A stretch of 64,000 nucleotides of DNA from Apodemus sylvaticus (GCF_947179515.1 NC_067474.1:88303824-88367823), one strand, 5' to 3'. Shown: positions 21,125-33,275, counted from the stretch's first letter. Translations and numbers: made by a program. Notes: a model not told the origin generated them from the sequence alone.

Positions 21125-22280
21125 ATAACTTTTTTTTCTGTAGTTTCTTGCCTATGTTCATCTTTCTCTCATATTTTTTCCAGTATCCTCTATAGGTCTG
21201 GCTTGGTACTTATAAATTCCTGTAGTCTACATTTATCATGGAAAGTTCTTTTTTCTCAATTACAACAGAATGCTTTGTTGTTTCTTAGCAGCTATAGTAT
21301 TTTAGAACTTGAAAGATCTCTTTCAACCACTTTTGGCTTTCAGTCTTTACTCTGAAAAATCAACTATAAGACTTGATCTTTCTTTTTTCTTTTTTTTTTT
21401 TTAGACTTGATCTTTCTTATGCAGCTTTCAATATACTTTCTTTGTCATTTAATATATTTAACATTAGATATCAATATGGAACAGAGAGTCCATGTTGATG
21501 GACTTCTGGTCATGACAGTTTCATGTTTCTTATGGTTATCATACTGAAATAGGTATACCTTACCATGGATTTGGGAATTATTTTTAACTTTTTATTAATT
21601 CTTTGTGAAGGTCATATCATGCACCCTAATCCCACTCATTTCCCCATCCCTTCTTATCTTTGTCACCCCTTGCCCAAAGAAAATAAAAAATAAAAAGAGA
21701 AATTACAAAGTCAAACACATGGCAGTGAAAGCAGGGGTGTGTCAAGAGAAAGTCAAGAGAAAGTCTCTGTGATCATACCTCAGTGAAGCACTTAAATTAT
21801 GTGTATATTGGAATGTTGCTAGGAGTCATTTTATTGCTATGTTGCCTTTCCTTTTATCTTCTGGGAACATGCAGAGTACCTTTCAGTATAATGAACACTA
21901 GTCAGTAGGAGTGAAGCTTCTAGTTAGGCATCATCTTGACTATATTCTATGAGATTTGTAAGTGATATCTTCAGTAATAGGACCTTGATTTCTATTTGTG
22001 GGGATCAACCAATAGCCTTAGTTGTTTGGGGTTTCCAAAGGGCATCTTTGACGAAAAATCCAACTAGATATAACCCATTCCTAGAATTGGAAGTTTTATT
22101 TATTACCAAAGAATTCTAGGTAGAACTTGTCTTCCAGGTATTTGGTGATTATATTTAGATTACTTCCACTTATATGTGTGTGTGTATTACACACACACAA
22201 AACATTTTATATATATAAAAAGTTTCAACTGTAGTTGGTTTATATATGACCCCTCAGATGGACCTTATTTTTAGTTGTCC
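21125..22280 (-). mobile_element. Antisense LINE-1/Lx fragments
   Basis: 21230-21480 resembles the antisense 5' part of an old L1. 21575-21760 is an antisense Lx 3' end (attaattctttgtgaagg, tcatgcaccctaatcccac). An oligo-T run lies near 21385-21402. Boundaries between pieces are unclear. No coding capacity. Confidence 0.55.
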
Positions 22281-22309
22281 TTTCTTACATTCCTGCCCTT
22301 ACCCACCAT

Positions 22310-22975
22310 TTCCTTCACAATACTTGAAGAAATGATCAACATCCAGAAATGCAAATCAAAACCACTTTAAAGTTTCATCTTATATCAGTCACAGTGACCA
22401 GGATCAATAAAATAAATGACAACTCTTTCCAGTGAGGATGTGGGATACAGGAAACATTCATCCATTGCTAGGGTGGCAGGTGTGTCAACTTGTATAGCCA
22501 CTATGGAAATCAGTATGGCAGTTCCTCAGAAAAATGTGATTTGGTCCTCTTCATAATCCAGCTTACCACTCTTGGGCATGTATCCAAAGGACTTTATATT
22601 TTACTACAGAGACACTTGCTCATCTACTTTCATTGCTGCCCCATTTATAATATCCAGAAATTGGAAAAGAGCCTAGATGTCCAGAGCAGATAATGAAATT
22701 GTGTCACATTTATAGACCCCAAAAGACAAAAATGATATGTGTTTGCTTGTATGTAGATCTTAGCTTTTAAGCTTTTAATAAGCATAACACAATCTGAATA
22801 ACCACAGGTATAGAGTGAGTTATATTTAGGTATACAGTAAGGGACTGAGGGGCGATCTATCAAAGAACTGGAAATAGGATATATAGTTCTGGAGGGATGG
22901 GGTAGCAAGACTGGAAACAGAGGATTAAACATTGAATTTTTACATAATGCAGGAGTACTTTCACAGGGAAGGTAG
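22310..22975 (+). pseudogene. LINE-1 ORF2 C-terminus and 3' UTR, sense, degenerate
   Basis: Translation in several frames gives the typical C-terminal order: the block before the Cys-rich region, a WKS-like stretch near 22500 and PIYNIQKLEK-like at 22630-22680. It is broken by stops and frameshifts. A 3' UTR follows. Older than the copy at 7256. Confidence 0.8.
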
Positions 22976-23122
22976 CATGCTTTGTGGGCTGGGCCCTTCC
23001 ACATTGATTGCTAGTTAAGATAATACCCCATAGACTTGCCCACAAGCCATTTTAATAGAGGAATTTTTCCCAGTTCTGGGTCCCTCTTTCCCAGATGACT
23101 CTACTTTTTATCAATGTGACAA
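22976..23122 (-). mobile_element. Rodent interspersed repeat, antisense part
   Basis: The reverse complement of the 5' half of the family at 18072 (tgatgctagtt-like, cagatgactctactttttatc). Truncated. Confidence 0.7.
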
Positions 23123-23289
23123 AACACAAAGAAAATAAAAAACTAAGTAACATACCTGGTCACTGATAACTATCACCCTTCTTTGATCCCATATTGTCTG
23201 ACTCTGAGAGGGTGATCTGACAAAGTTGTCTGAAATGTACAAAATCTCTTTCTGGGTGACAAGTTTCTCCTTAACCTGGCTTGTGTTTC

Positions 23290-23829
23290 TGTTGTATTCT
23301 GTAGCTGCCTGCAGCTACTACGAACTGGGTTGCTGGAATAGAAGCTGAGAGATAGATGGGAAGGGGCAAAAAGAATGAGGCCAGGACAATAGTTTACTGA
23401 CCAAGGCTCCAACTTTAATGGCGGTCAGACCATTTAACAGTTTGGACAAGCCCTTCCCCCCCAGACTCCTGGCTAAGTTCTGGGGAAGTCTTCTGGTAGT
23501 TTTTGGCTCTACTGCTCAGGCAGTTGGTGGATCACCTGCTTAATTCAGGAAATCATAGACCTGGAGGAACAATGGACTTAACCTTCACTCTGAGCTTCTC
23601 CACCCTTGGTGGATCAGGATCCTGACTAGAATCTGCTCAACAAAGGCTGGAAGAATTTCACCTTGACAAATGTCAAGTACACTCTTTGCATTCCACCCTA
23701 GGATAAAAATTCCTGCTGTAACCTATTTACCTTTTATGCCCTAACATCAGATTCCTGCCCGAAGCCCTTGTCCTTGGCTAATGTCAAGTTCCTACCATGT
23801 GGCATGACACCTCAATATGGCTCTGTACA
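23290..23829 (-). mobile_element. Solo LTR, class II (ERVK-type), 6-bp TSD
   Basis: A 540-bp element with TG and CA ends, flanked by the perfect duplication tgtttc (23284-23289 and 23830-23835). It is the same family as 9882-10325; shared blocks include cccagactc, caccctaggataaaaattcctg and caatatggctctgtaca. It carries about 85 bases around 23610-23700 missing from the first copy. No internal sequence remains. Confidence 0.92.
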
Positions 23830-23835
23830 TGTTTC

Positions 23836-26229
23836 CATTTCCATTCCAGCACTAGACTTTGTAGAAAACTGCCACTCCTCAGGGACCATTGGTGTTTCAT
23901 TTCTGATGTGTTAGTTACATCAGGATAAATGAATAAAGCTGTAGCAAAGGCTTTGACTAGGGAGTAACCTTAAGGCATATATGTGTAAAAAGAAGTTAGT
24001 GCAATTGTTTATGACAAGAAAATCACGACAAAACTAATATTTACATTGCAACATTGGGAACTAAATTCAATCTGCTACAACAAACATATACTGCATTCAA
24101 ACAAATAAAATTTCTGTAATAACATACACACAGTAAACACATTATTCAATAAATACAGAAGCACTTTTAGTAATTGTAGCCTCAAGTATAAAATGTATAT
24201 TATATACAAACATCAATAAAGTATTATACTTCAGGAACAGATTATTGCTAAGGAGATTCTGGTCAGTCTTGGCAAATGTATTACTTTAAAAGCCAATTTC
24301 GCGTGGTCAATATATATAGTATATGTGTGGCTATGCTCTTCTCAGGATACAAACTATCCAGTAATTTGCATTCTTAAAGATATCTGCATCTTTCATCTGC
24401 TCAAGTACTTTGAAGGACAATGGTTTCTGTAATAGGTGAAACGAAAACTGCAGGCTTATAGTCCTCTGTTGTCATGGTTTCTTTTACTTAATAGACAACT
24501 GGTGAAAAGCCAAAGTTGGGCTATTTATTCTTCCCATGTATCTTACTACATTAACTCTGTTCAGAGAGAGCCTTGTATGCATGAGTATGTGAGCATGCAT
24601 TTGTGTGTGTGCACATTCATGTGTATACATAAAACTGTGTGTGTGTGTTTGTAAATTATCATGACTCTTTATTGCAAACAATCGCAAATGATTTTGTATA
24701 ATTTAAGTTAAAAAAGAAACCCTGGGAAGATAGCCTCTGGCTCCCAGACACATGGAAAACCTGCAAATCAAACTTACAAAGTGGCAGAGTGAAAGGAGGC
24801 AGGTGCCCGAGAATATAATCAAAATCTTACTGCTCAATGAGTTTAGTGAGGGTTCTGCACCAATTGCTGCCATCTATGTTGGTTTTTATTTGTTTGCTTG
24901 TTTCTGGAAGTATTGTACATGAACCACCACTTCTAATATATTGAGAATAATTTCTATCACTGCCAACTTGAGATTATCAATGTCTAGTCAACCTTCCAGA
25001 ATTTGAAGAGAGACTATTGACTTGTGATACCTGGACTGTAGAAGGCAGATATTTCTGTACATAATTCACATGAGAATGGACTTCCCCATCAAGGAAGAGT
25101 TAGTTGATAGGAAAGACATAAAGAGCAGCTGCACTGAAACAGGATGAGAGTCTATATCTGGACATATGATTACTCTCTGCTTGTAAGCCCCCTCTCCCCA
25201 TCTTTTCCTCATGCTCCCACATCAACACAGGCAGGTGAGAACTTCTGTGAGCATCTTTCTTTGATCCAAACCATAAAGCATCTCCCACAAAGGAAGTCTC
25301 TTCCTAACTTCCTTAACAAAACCTTGCTTTCCTTGTACCCTATAAGGATCTTTATACTTGCTTGGGAGGAATAATCTGCTCCCATGCACACCTCAGTTAT
25401 ACAAGTAATAAACTTTGCTGAGTAGTGATCATCCACGCAACTTTGGAAGCAAGCTTGTGTGAAGGACCACCTTCTACAATAGTGATCGTAATGCAGATCC
25501 AAACAACATCAAATACATTGACCCATAAATCACTGGTGAATTTCCCAGACTTCTATCACATGATAAGTCTTCTAAGTACATTCACAGTACACTTTACAAA
25601 TTCAAACAACTACCTGGAAGTCATCTTCTGTGGAGGGGAAGTAGACATATCTCTCTAGTACCCAAGCCGCCTCTCTCCTCACACAACCTTTTTAATCTCC
25701 ATGCCAAATTTCCTTTCCTTCTCTATCTGGCACATTCCAAAGCCACAGTCAGGAGTGTTTTTGTTGTTATTGTTTAGATCCCTTAGGACCTACTTCACCC
25801 TCTCCTTCAGGACTCTACTTCAACTTTCCCTTTCTGCCCCTCATAACTCTACCCAGCTATCTTCCTCACCAGGAGGAAGAACATGACCAACTGAAGAGAA
25901 GCGTCACACTACGATGAATCCCTGAAGAGGAGGATAGGACTCTATGTTCTAAGAGTACTTAGAGGATACCCACTCCAGCCTCCTGTGCAGAGTAAAGTGT
26001 CAGTCAAGGAGATAACCACTCCAGCCTCCTGTGTAGAATAATGTATAACCTTCCCCACTTCTCCTCACCAAAACACTGGTCCCACTTCTCTCTGCCCAAA
26101 TTGTCTACATTCTGCTTTTATGTTATAATCTATTTACATTTAGATCCTAGATGTGAATGATAACATGGTGTTTCCTTTCCTTTCCCAAATAATTATCATC
26201 TCTTGCCACATTCCACTTTAGGCAACCTC
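23836..26229. other. Single-copy noncoding sequence
   Basis: About 2.4 kb without a recognised gene or clear transposon. A small TG-rich patch lies at 24600-24650. A block of about 26 bases (ccactccagcctcctgtg...) recurs at 25970 and 26016. Open frames up to 97 codons have no recognisable features. Confidence 0.45.
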
Positions 26230-26860
26230 CTCTGTTCTCACAGTACTTGCTGCCTTCATGACCTGGATTCTACACATGAAAAATAAGAGGTGATATTTGA
26301 CTTTCTGTGAGTCGGTTATTTGGCTCAACTTGATGGTCACCAGATCTACCCATTTTCCTACAGTGACACAATTTTAATAAGCTCTTCAGCTGAGTAAATC
26401 TCCATGCTGATGTATATATATGTATATACATATATATACATATATATGTGTGTGTGTGTATATATATATATACATATATATACATATATATGTGTGTGTA
26501 TATATATATATATAATGTTCCTTTATCCATATATTTATTCATAAACATCAAAATATGGACAATTCCACATTTTCTTCACTGTAAATAGTAAAGCAATATA
26601 CATGGACATACCAGTATTTCTGTGTTCTCTGGTCTACTGACATATTCCTTCAGATATGCAGCCAAGAAAGCAGATTATGTGGTAGTCTGCGTTTGTTTGT
26701 GTGAGGAATCTTCATAATGACTCCAGCAATTTATATTCCCATCAGAAGTGTATAAGGATTTTTTCCTTACATCCTTGCTAGTATATATCCTTTGTTTTCT
26801 AAATTATAGCTGTTCTAATGAGGGAGTAATAGAATCTCAATATATTTTTTGTTGCTCTGT
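26230..26860 (-). mobile_element. Old LINE-1, antisense, first segment
   Basis: Antisense ORF2 C-terminal/3' region with the tatccatatatttattc, tatattcccatcagaagtg and cttacatccttgctag blocks. It is interrupted by a TA/TATG microsatellite (26408-26515) and continues after 27400 (aatttacatttttcttgatgg). Confidence 0.75.
26408..26515. repeat. (TA)/(TATATG)n microsatellite
   Basis: TA and TATG units with TGTG islands over about 108 bases. It is inside the L1 at a position where old L1 copies commonly carry a TA-rich run. Confidence 0.95.
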
Positions 26861-27400
26861 ATATGTTTTCACATGTGTGGCAGCATGCATGGACATGTGT
26901 GCATATGTAATTATAGGACAGAGGCTGATGTCAGGTGTCTTCCTCTATGAAATTCCATCTTAATTTTAAAATTTTAAATAAAATCTAGTTACAACACCTC
27001 CCCCCTTTTTTCCCTCACTCCAATGCTTCCATGTCCGTTCCCTTCAGTTCCTCCCATGTTTTGCTCCTCACTTCCTCTCCAATTGATGGCATCATTTTTC
27101 TTTACTAGTTTTATACACACACACACACACACACACACATAAATGTGAAAACACAACTTTCTGAGTCTGTTTGGTGTTCCTCCTGTGAACCCAGAACTTG
27201 CCAATTCTGGTAAACAAACCAGAGAGTAAGTTTCTAGAAGCTCATGTCTCTATCATCTCACTGTCCTAATTGTAGGTATGTCCTATTATATGTGGCTATT
27301 TCCTTTCCTTACACGGGTGTGGGAAATTGAGCTCGGGTGCTCATTCTTGCTTCACATGCACTTGATGTGATGGGACATGTCAGCAGTTCCCTATTAGTTT
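26861..27400. mobile_element. SINE and Lx fragments breaking the L1
   Basis: 26880-26960 resembles a B3/B4-type SINE (gcatgcatggacatgtgtg, tgatgtcaggtgtcttcctc). 26965-27200 resembles antisense Lx 3' sequence with (AC)n at 27115-27139. 27290-27395 resembles an antisense B2/B3 SINE. Individual calls are tentative. Confidence 0.5.
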
Positions 27401-27475
27401 TAATTTACATTTTTCTTGATGGCTGAGGATGCTGAATATGTATTAGATTTTAATTAAAATTTAAATATCATATAT
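27401..27475 (-). mobile_element. Old LINE-1, antisense, second segment
   Basis: Collinear continuation of 26230-26860: the aatttacatttttcttgatgg and gaggatgctgaatatgta blocks. Confidence 0.65.
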
Positions 27476-27478
27476 ATA

Positions 27479-27545
27479 GAGATACACACACACATACACA
27501 CACACACACACATATATACATATATATATATATGTATATATATGT
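27479..27545. repeat. (AC)n/(TA)n microsatellite
   Basis: An AC run followed by TATATG units over about 65 bases, directly beside the B2 tail. Confidence 0.9.
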
Positions 27546-27718
27546 ATATCTATGCACCATATTTGCGTAGTACCTATAAAGGCCCAGAGAGAGTGTTAAA
27601 TCATATGTAGCTGGAGTTACAAACATTTTTTAGCTGCCATGTGGGTGTTAGAAATGAACCAGGGTGGCCTTTAAGAGAAACAAGTGATTTTAACTGCTGA
27701 GCCATCTCTCTAGCCCCA
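27546..27718 (-). mobile_element. B2 SINE, antisense
   Basis: Diverged antisense B2 ending gctgagccatctctctagcccc, the most conserved head of the element. Confidence 0.88.
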
Positions 27719-27919
27719 CAGTCTCTTGCTTTTTTATAAAGTCACTTAATTTTTTAATTTTCCAAACCATTTTTTGGAAAAAAAAAAGATAACCTCTTCA
27801 CCAGATTGTGTTAGAAAATGACATGTCTACAATAGAACAATACAGTATACCCTATCTTACCCTGACTGAAAAAAAAAAACAATTGAAAGGGAATGAAAGG
27901 TCTTAACATAGGACTTGAA

Positions 27920-28490
27920 ATTCGTAGATGCAAACATAGAAAGCTAATTTCAAGAGAAAGGGACACACAGGAATTTTTGAGAAAGACTCTACGAGCTCAG
28001 GAAAACATTTTAAAACTGTAACATTCATAGGCAGTTTCTGAAAAAAATGTAATAACTCAGCAAAGCATTTTAAGAATTGGTAAAGGAAATAATGTAAATT
28101 TTAAAAATTCTGTACAATAGAAGAAACCATCAGAAAAGTGGAGGGATAACCTATAAAAATGGAAGAAAAATGTTGCCAGCTATACATCTGATAAGGTATT
28201 AATATTTAGTATCTATAAAGAACTCTGAAAATTAAATACAGCTCCAAAATCAACTGGTAACCATGCAAATCAATTAGAATAGATGCAAATTTTCCAAAGA
28301 AGGCATGGAAGGAGCCAGTAAAAACAAGTTTTATTATATGTATGTATATAAATTATGCTACACAACTGTAGAAGCAAAATCAGTATTGTACAGCCACAAA
28401 AATAGACACAAAGATCAATGGACTAGAACAAAAGAGGATTCATAAATAAACCCATAAGGTATAGTCATTTAATCACTGTCTTTTAAAACT
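27920..28490 (+). mobile_element. Old LINE-1 ORF2 fragment, sense
   Basis: The order agaagaaaccatcagaaaag, cctataaaaatggaag, catctgataaggtattaat, atctataaagaactctg is the ORF2 segment before the C-terminal domain. The right part (28347-28488) is an inverted copy of 28598-28740. No intact frame. Confidence 0.75.
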
Positions 28491-28498
28491 ATTTTTGA

Positions 28499-28537
<39 letters not shown>

Positions 28538-28740
28538 GGCAACACACTCACACACATAAAATAAAAATAAGTATCTCCTCAAAAAATAATTTTTAAAGAC
28601 AAAGTGATTAAATGACTATATCTATGGGTATATGAATCCCATATTATTATTATTTATGAATCCCCTGTTCTTGTCCATTGACCTTTGTGTCTATTTTTCT
28701 GCCTGTACAATGCTGATTTTGCCTCTATAGCTGTGTAGTA
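28347..28740. repeat. Long inverted repeat (about 142-bp arms)
   Basis: The arm 28347-28488 (gctacacaactgtag ... gtcatttaatcactg) is matched in reverse complement at 28598-28740, roughly 80-85% identical, with a short extra piece in the second arm (28640-28665). The loop of about 110 bases carries a (CA)n run. Both arms are the same L1 ORF2 segment in opposite orientation. Confidence 0.9.
28500..28556. repeat. (CA)n microsatellite in the inverted-repeat loop
   Basis: A CA run with one CG and a GCAGG interruption, between the two L1 arms. Confidence 0.95.
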
Positions 28741-29645
28741 TAATTTGTTTCTATAGCTGGGTACTATAATTTGAGGTCTGGTATGGTAGCAATATCTGCA
28801 GTATTGCTATTTCTAAATAGGATTAATGCTTAGAATCCTTTTTACTTCCATATTAACTTTAGAATTGTCTATTCTAGAACTTTAAGGAATGTCATAAGAC
28901 TGTGTGTGGATAATGTTGGATCTGTAGATTGCTTTTGATAATATAGTCATTCTCACAGTATTGATTTTGCCAATTCATAGCCATGGATGGCCTTTCCATT
29001 TTCTTGAGACTTTTTCCCATTTAAGTTTACAGTTTTCTTAAGTTTTCATTAAAGTTTCTTTCAGCTCATTGGTTAAGATTGTTATATTATTATATATTAT
29101 TTTGTGAATGGTATTTTTTCTTAACAATTTCTTTATTGGTATATATAGTAAAGGTACTTAGTTTTCATGTTGACTTCTTATCCTGATACATTAATAAGCT
29201 GCTTATTAGATCTCAGATTTTCTAGTGGTGTCTTTGTTAGTTTAGGGTGTAGGATCATGACATATGAAGATAAGAATGGTCAATTTTTCACCTTTTCTTG
29301 ATTGCAAAGGAAATTCTTGTGTCAAAGATATAATCTTGTCTCTATATTTGTCATAGATAGTTTCATAATTTTGTAGTATGCTGTATCTGTGGATCTTTAT
29401 AGCTTTTATTAAAAAGAAAATTTTAATTTGGTCAAAAGCTTTTTCTGATTCTATTATGTCACTTTTGTCTTTAAAATCTAAGTGTTGTATTATGTCGATT
29501 GGTTTGTGTATATTGAACAGTCCTTGTAATCCTACATGAAAGCAATTTGTTCCTAGTATATGATATCTAAATGTGCCCTAGAATTCAATTTTCAAATATT
29601 TTATTGAGAAGTTGTGGGTTACTGTTCATTGGAATGAATCGTCAT

Positions 29646-29684
<39 letters not shown>

Positions 29685-30620
29685 TGTGCATGCCTGTGTG
29701 AATGTGTATGCTTCTCTGTGTGTGTGTGTGTGTGTTTGTGTGTTTGTGTTTGTGTTTGTGTGTGTGTGTGTATGTCTGTGTGTCTGTGTGTATGTGTGTG
29801 TTCTTACTTTTGCTATCAGGGCAGTGTTTACTGCATATGAAGAGGTTGGTTGAGTTTCTTCCCTTCATATTTTATGGAACATTTTGAGAAGCACTGTGTT
29901 GATATTTGCTTAAAGGTTTAGTAGAATTCAAAAGTGTATCTCTCTGTTCTCAAGGTTTTTTTTTTTTTTTTGGTCTGAGAGACTGCTATTTCTTCAGTCT
30001 TGCTGATTACTGTGGAATTGTTTAAATGTTTACGTTCCTTTGAAAGATTTTCTAGATATAGATTCTCCAAGTATTCTGTAACGACTCACTATATTCAATC
30101 AAAATTAGTAAAGTTCTTCTTTCAGCTTTAGTTTTATTGATCCAAATGTTCTCTCTCCTTGATTAGTTTAGTTAGAATTCTGTAAATATTGTTTATTTGT
30201 AAGAGAATTATTCATTTTATGATTTTTTAAATTTCTATTTTAGACTCTACTTCATAAATTTCTTCTATTTTTTTTGTTTTGTTTTTACTTTCTTTCTACT
30301 GCTTCATTTTGTTCTTGCTTTCTAAGACCTCTAGCTACATCATTAAGTTATTTATATGAGACTTGTCAAATGGTTTATTGTTATCACTCATAACTATAAA
30401 TTTTCTCTTAAAACTGCTTTGTTTTATGAAAAGGGTTCTGATAAGTTGTGCTTTCATTTTTTTTAAAATTCTAGGGATCATTTAACTATTTTTTTTTTAA
30501 AAAATAAACAGTGATATTTCAGTCTGCAAAGACTTATACATAGGTTTACTGTTTTATTCTCTTGTTATTGACTTTAAGTTTTATTCCACTAAGGTCTAAT
30601 AAGACACAATAGATTATTAT
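28598..30620 (-). mobile_element. Old LINE-1, antisense
   Basis: An antisense ORF2 running from the pre-C-terminal segment through the reverse transcriptase region: ggtctggtatggtagcaat, ttgattttgccaattcatag, cttttatcctgatac-like and tggtttgtgtatattgaac blocks in order. AT-rich and heavily mutated. A TG microsatellite interrupts it at 29649-29803. Confidence 0.75.
29649..29803. repeat. Compound (TG)n microsatellite
   Basis: TG runs with TTTG, TCTG and TATG variants. It generates Cys/Val frames (up to 89 codons) that are not genes. Confidence 0.95.
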
Positions 30621-30949
30621 TGGGGTCTGCCTGGTGGCTGCAAGGTTGGAGGTAGGAAATGATGAGAATGGTTTGTAGAATCATGCCCTTCCCATGGCTT
30701 TTCATATACTACTGAGCCTATACTGAACAAGTGTCATATAAACACATGACGACTTTCAGTTTAGTAACTCCCTTCTTTACATGCTTTGGGATTCTGAAAG
30801 GCATATTTATATATGCCTTTGTATACCATGGGCTGGATAATTTTTTTTAACATGCAAAGTCTCCTCAGTTTATATATTTGGAGTGGCTAATATTCTGCTA
30901 AGGGGTGCTTTCCAAATGAAGTTGATGTAGAAGAAGCAATTACAGCAGT
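30621..30949. other. Noncoding sequence, no feature recognised
   Basis: I see no gene or confident repeat here. Confidence 0.4.
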
Positions 30950-31080
30950 GATATCTATACAGAAGATGCTGTGTCCACTGATATCTGTGCCATTGGTATT
31001 TATAAAAATGGTCGTGCATCCATTGGTATTTGTACAAGTCCAATATCAATTAATATTTGTACATATGGTCATATTCACAC

Positions 31081-31176
<96 letters not shown>

Positions 31177-31340
31177 CAGTCCTGTGTTTGGTGATACCTA
31201 TTTAGGTGTTCATGTATTCAATAATATATATGTAGGTCTTCCTATGCCCATTCATATCACAGAAGGCAGTCATGTTTCCAATTATATTTGCATAGGCAGT
31301 CCTATGTCCATTGATATCTCTACAGACAGTCTACTTGCAA
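30950..31340. repeat. Degenerate 30-bp minisatellite split by (CA)n(TA)n
   Basis: Units of 30 bases resembling gatatctNtacaggcagtcc plus tatgtccatt follow one another: starts at about 30950, 30996, 31026 on the left and about 31193, 31223, 31253, 31283, 31313 on the right. Some are shortened. A (CA)n run and a (TA)n run (31074-31174) divide the array. Because 30 is a multiple of three, frames stay open: the 162-codon frame at 30971-31459 shows a 10-residue periodicity, which explains its length without selection. Confidence 0.85.
31074..31174. repeat. (CA)n(TA)n microsatellite
   Basis: About 56 bases of CA followed by about 44 bases of TA. Likely unstable. Confidence 0.97.
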
Positions 31341-31880
31341 TCCTTTTGCATCCTTGCAAGAAGGATGAGGCAGTGACTATCAAGGATTTCACTGGAATTA
31401 TGAAGTCCTTTGTCTCTACAACAATGAGTCATGTACCAGCTAGTTGCTACAGAGGATAAGGTGAGGCTCAGAGCTCTCTACCTCAAAAATTATTTGGAGC
31501 TAATAAGGTCATTATCTTATTATACTACAGAAGGCAAACTTCTTTGTGTAAATTTCAGTGTCTGAGACTCCTTATACCTTAATATCACTCCAATTATCGT
31601 ACTGCATGTCACTGCCTCCCACCAGCCATTTCTAGCAATCTGACTGTAACAAAAGGCACCTGCTTCCTTGAATTGTGACCAAAGCTGTTTTAAATTACAG
31701 ATTTCCAAAATCCAAAGATAGCAACAAAATGGAACTTCTTTCTACTGCTGACCTGTCCTACAGAGGCATCATTGTCTCAATAAAAGCCACAATTGAACTC
31801 TAGTGCAATAGAGTGTGCAATAACTTTGGGCTTTTCCCATAGATAGAATTGATAGTCTTTTCACCAAGGGTGCTGGCTAA
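31341..31880. other. Single-copy noncoding sequence
   Basis: No gene or repeat recognised over about 540 bases. Confidence 0.4.
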
Positions 31881-31884
31881 CTGG

Positions 31885-32800
31885 TTTATCTTTTTTAAAA
31901 AATAATCTTATTAATTCTTTGAGGACTCCATACCATGCATTTTTTTCATGGTCATCTAAACCCTTCTCAGATCCATAGCTATTTTCTTATCCAACCAACT
32001 TTATGTTTAATTTTTTTTTAATGAATTGGTTTCAATTTATGTACCCCAAATGCTCTTGGGCATGAGATCATGATATCATGCTTGATCAACCTGAGTGGTC
32101 ACACTCTTAAATAAAGTGACTCCTTCTCTTATTAGTGATTAATTGCTAATAGCTCATCAGCTAGGGGTTCCCTCGTCCCAACTTCTCTGATTAATATTGG
32201 AATTTTGTCTGGCTTGAGCTAATATAGGCCTTGCACAATGTGTTATAACTTCAGTAAGTTATTTTGTGCAACTACTTTATTTTGTCTAGAAAATATTGTA
32301 GTCATCTACAACCTCTGGTTATTACAATCTTTCTTCCCACTCTTCTGCTATGATCCTTGAGCCTTAGGGCAAGAAGTGTGCCATAGAGATTTCATTTAGG
32401 ACTAAGTACTCTACAACCTTTTATTCTCTACACATTGACCAACTGTGGCTCTCTATGTTAAATGCATTGTTGTCTACTTCAAGAAGAAGCTTCACAGATG
32501 AGAGCTGAGCAATTCATTAATCTATAAATATAGTTGAAAGTGGAAAATCATTAATAGTTGGTTTAATACTATTTCCATTTACTGGAATGATAGTAGGAAT
32601 TCTCTCCTAGAACCTATACACTATGTACCCACAGGGTTTTGGCCACTGTAGCAGTGCCAGATATGAGCTCTATCTTGTGGAACATGACTTAAATCCCACT
32701 AGGAAGTGCTTGATCCCTTTTATAATATTCCTTCCATTATTGTACTAGTGAGCATATCTTGAGCCATGCCAGTCATTATGTAGTTCAAAAACTTCAGAGA
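31885..32800 (-). mobile_element. Antisense Lx LINE-1 3' UTR
   Basis: Lx 3' landmarks in antisense order: attaattctttgaggactcc, taccatgcat, ttaattgctaatagctcatc, agctaggggttccc, aagaagcttcacagatgag and cattaatctata. Diverged, several hundred bases, no coding potential. Confidence 0.6.
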
Positions 32801-32811
32801 TAGATAATGTG

Positions 32812-32955
32812 GTGGTTTGAATATGACTGGCGCATGGAATGGGACTATTAAGAGTTGTGACCTTGTTGGAGTAGGTATGAGGAAGAAGTCAGCCTGATCT
32901 ACAAAGCAAGTTCTAGGACTTACAGAGAAACACCATGTCTGAAAAAACACAGACA
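32812..32955 (+). mobile_element. Rodent repeat fragment followed by B1 fragment
   Basis: 32812-32880 (gtggtttgaatatgactgg, gtgaccttgttgg) is a common rodent interspersed repeat of uncertain family. 32890-32955 (cagcctgatctacaaagc, cagagaaacaccatgtctg) is the 3' half of a B1. Confidence 0.6.
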
Positions 32956-32975
32956 CAGACACACACACATACCAC

Positions 32976-33018
<43 letters not shown>

Positions 33019-33075
33019 GAGAGAAACAGAGAGAGAGAGAGAGAAACAGAGAGAGAGAGAAACAGAGAGAGAGAA
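32945..33075. repeat. (CA)n then (GA)n with GAAACA interruptions
   Basis: CA dinucleotides extend from the B1 tail, then about 100 bases of GA with periodic aaacagagaga units. The minus frames with Leu/Ser repeats are artefacts. Confidence 0.95.
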
Positions 33076-33089
33076 CTGAGCACATAAAG

Positions 33090-33275
33090 GGATAAAGTGA
33101 TCTAATAAATACACTTAGAAAAATGCCAAGATATAATTAATACAAAAATAGTATCCTTGTATACAAATAACAAACATATGAAGAAAGAAGTATGGGAAAT
33201 AAAGACTTTCACAATAGCCTCAACAATATCCTAGAAATAATCTAATCAAGACAGTAAACGACTTATAAAATAAAA
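33090..33275 (+). mobile_element. LINE-1 ORF2 fragment, sense
   Basis: The order agtatccttgtatacaaat, gaaagaagtatgggaaa, ctttcacaatagcctcaa is the ORF2 segment just after the catalytic motif. Short and diverged. Confidence 0.65.

Noticed and set aside
22173..22200. A short perfect TG/CA palindrome
   Set aside because: A TG run beside a CA run folds trivially. It has no flanking structure that suggests function.
25970..26041. A 26-base direct repeat 46 bases apart
   Set aside because: Only the first 26 or so bases match. Too small and isolated to interpret.
30950..31340. CRISPR-like repeat-spacer array
   Set aside because: The units are contiguous with no spacers, degenerate, and lie in mammalian DNA.
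30971..31459. A 162-codon frame with 10-residue repeats as a novel repeat protein
   Set aside because: The periodicity is fully explained by the 30-bp minisatellite, and the middle is (CA)n(TA)n. I see no evidence for selection on protein.
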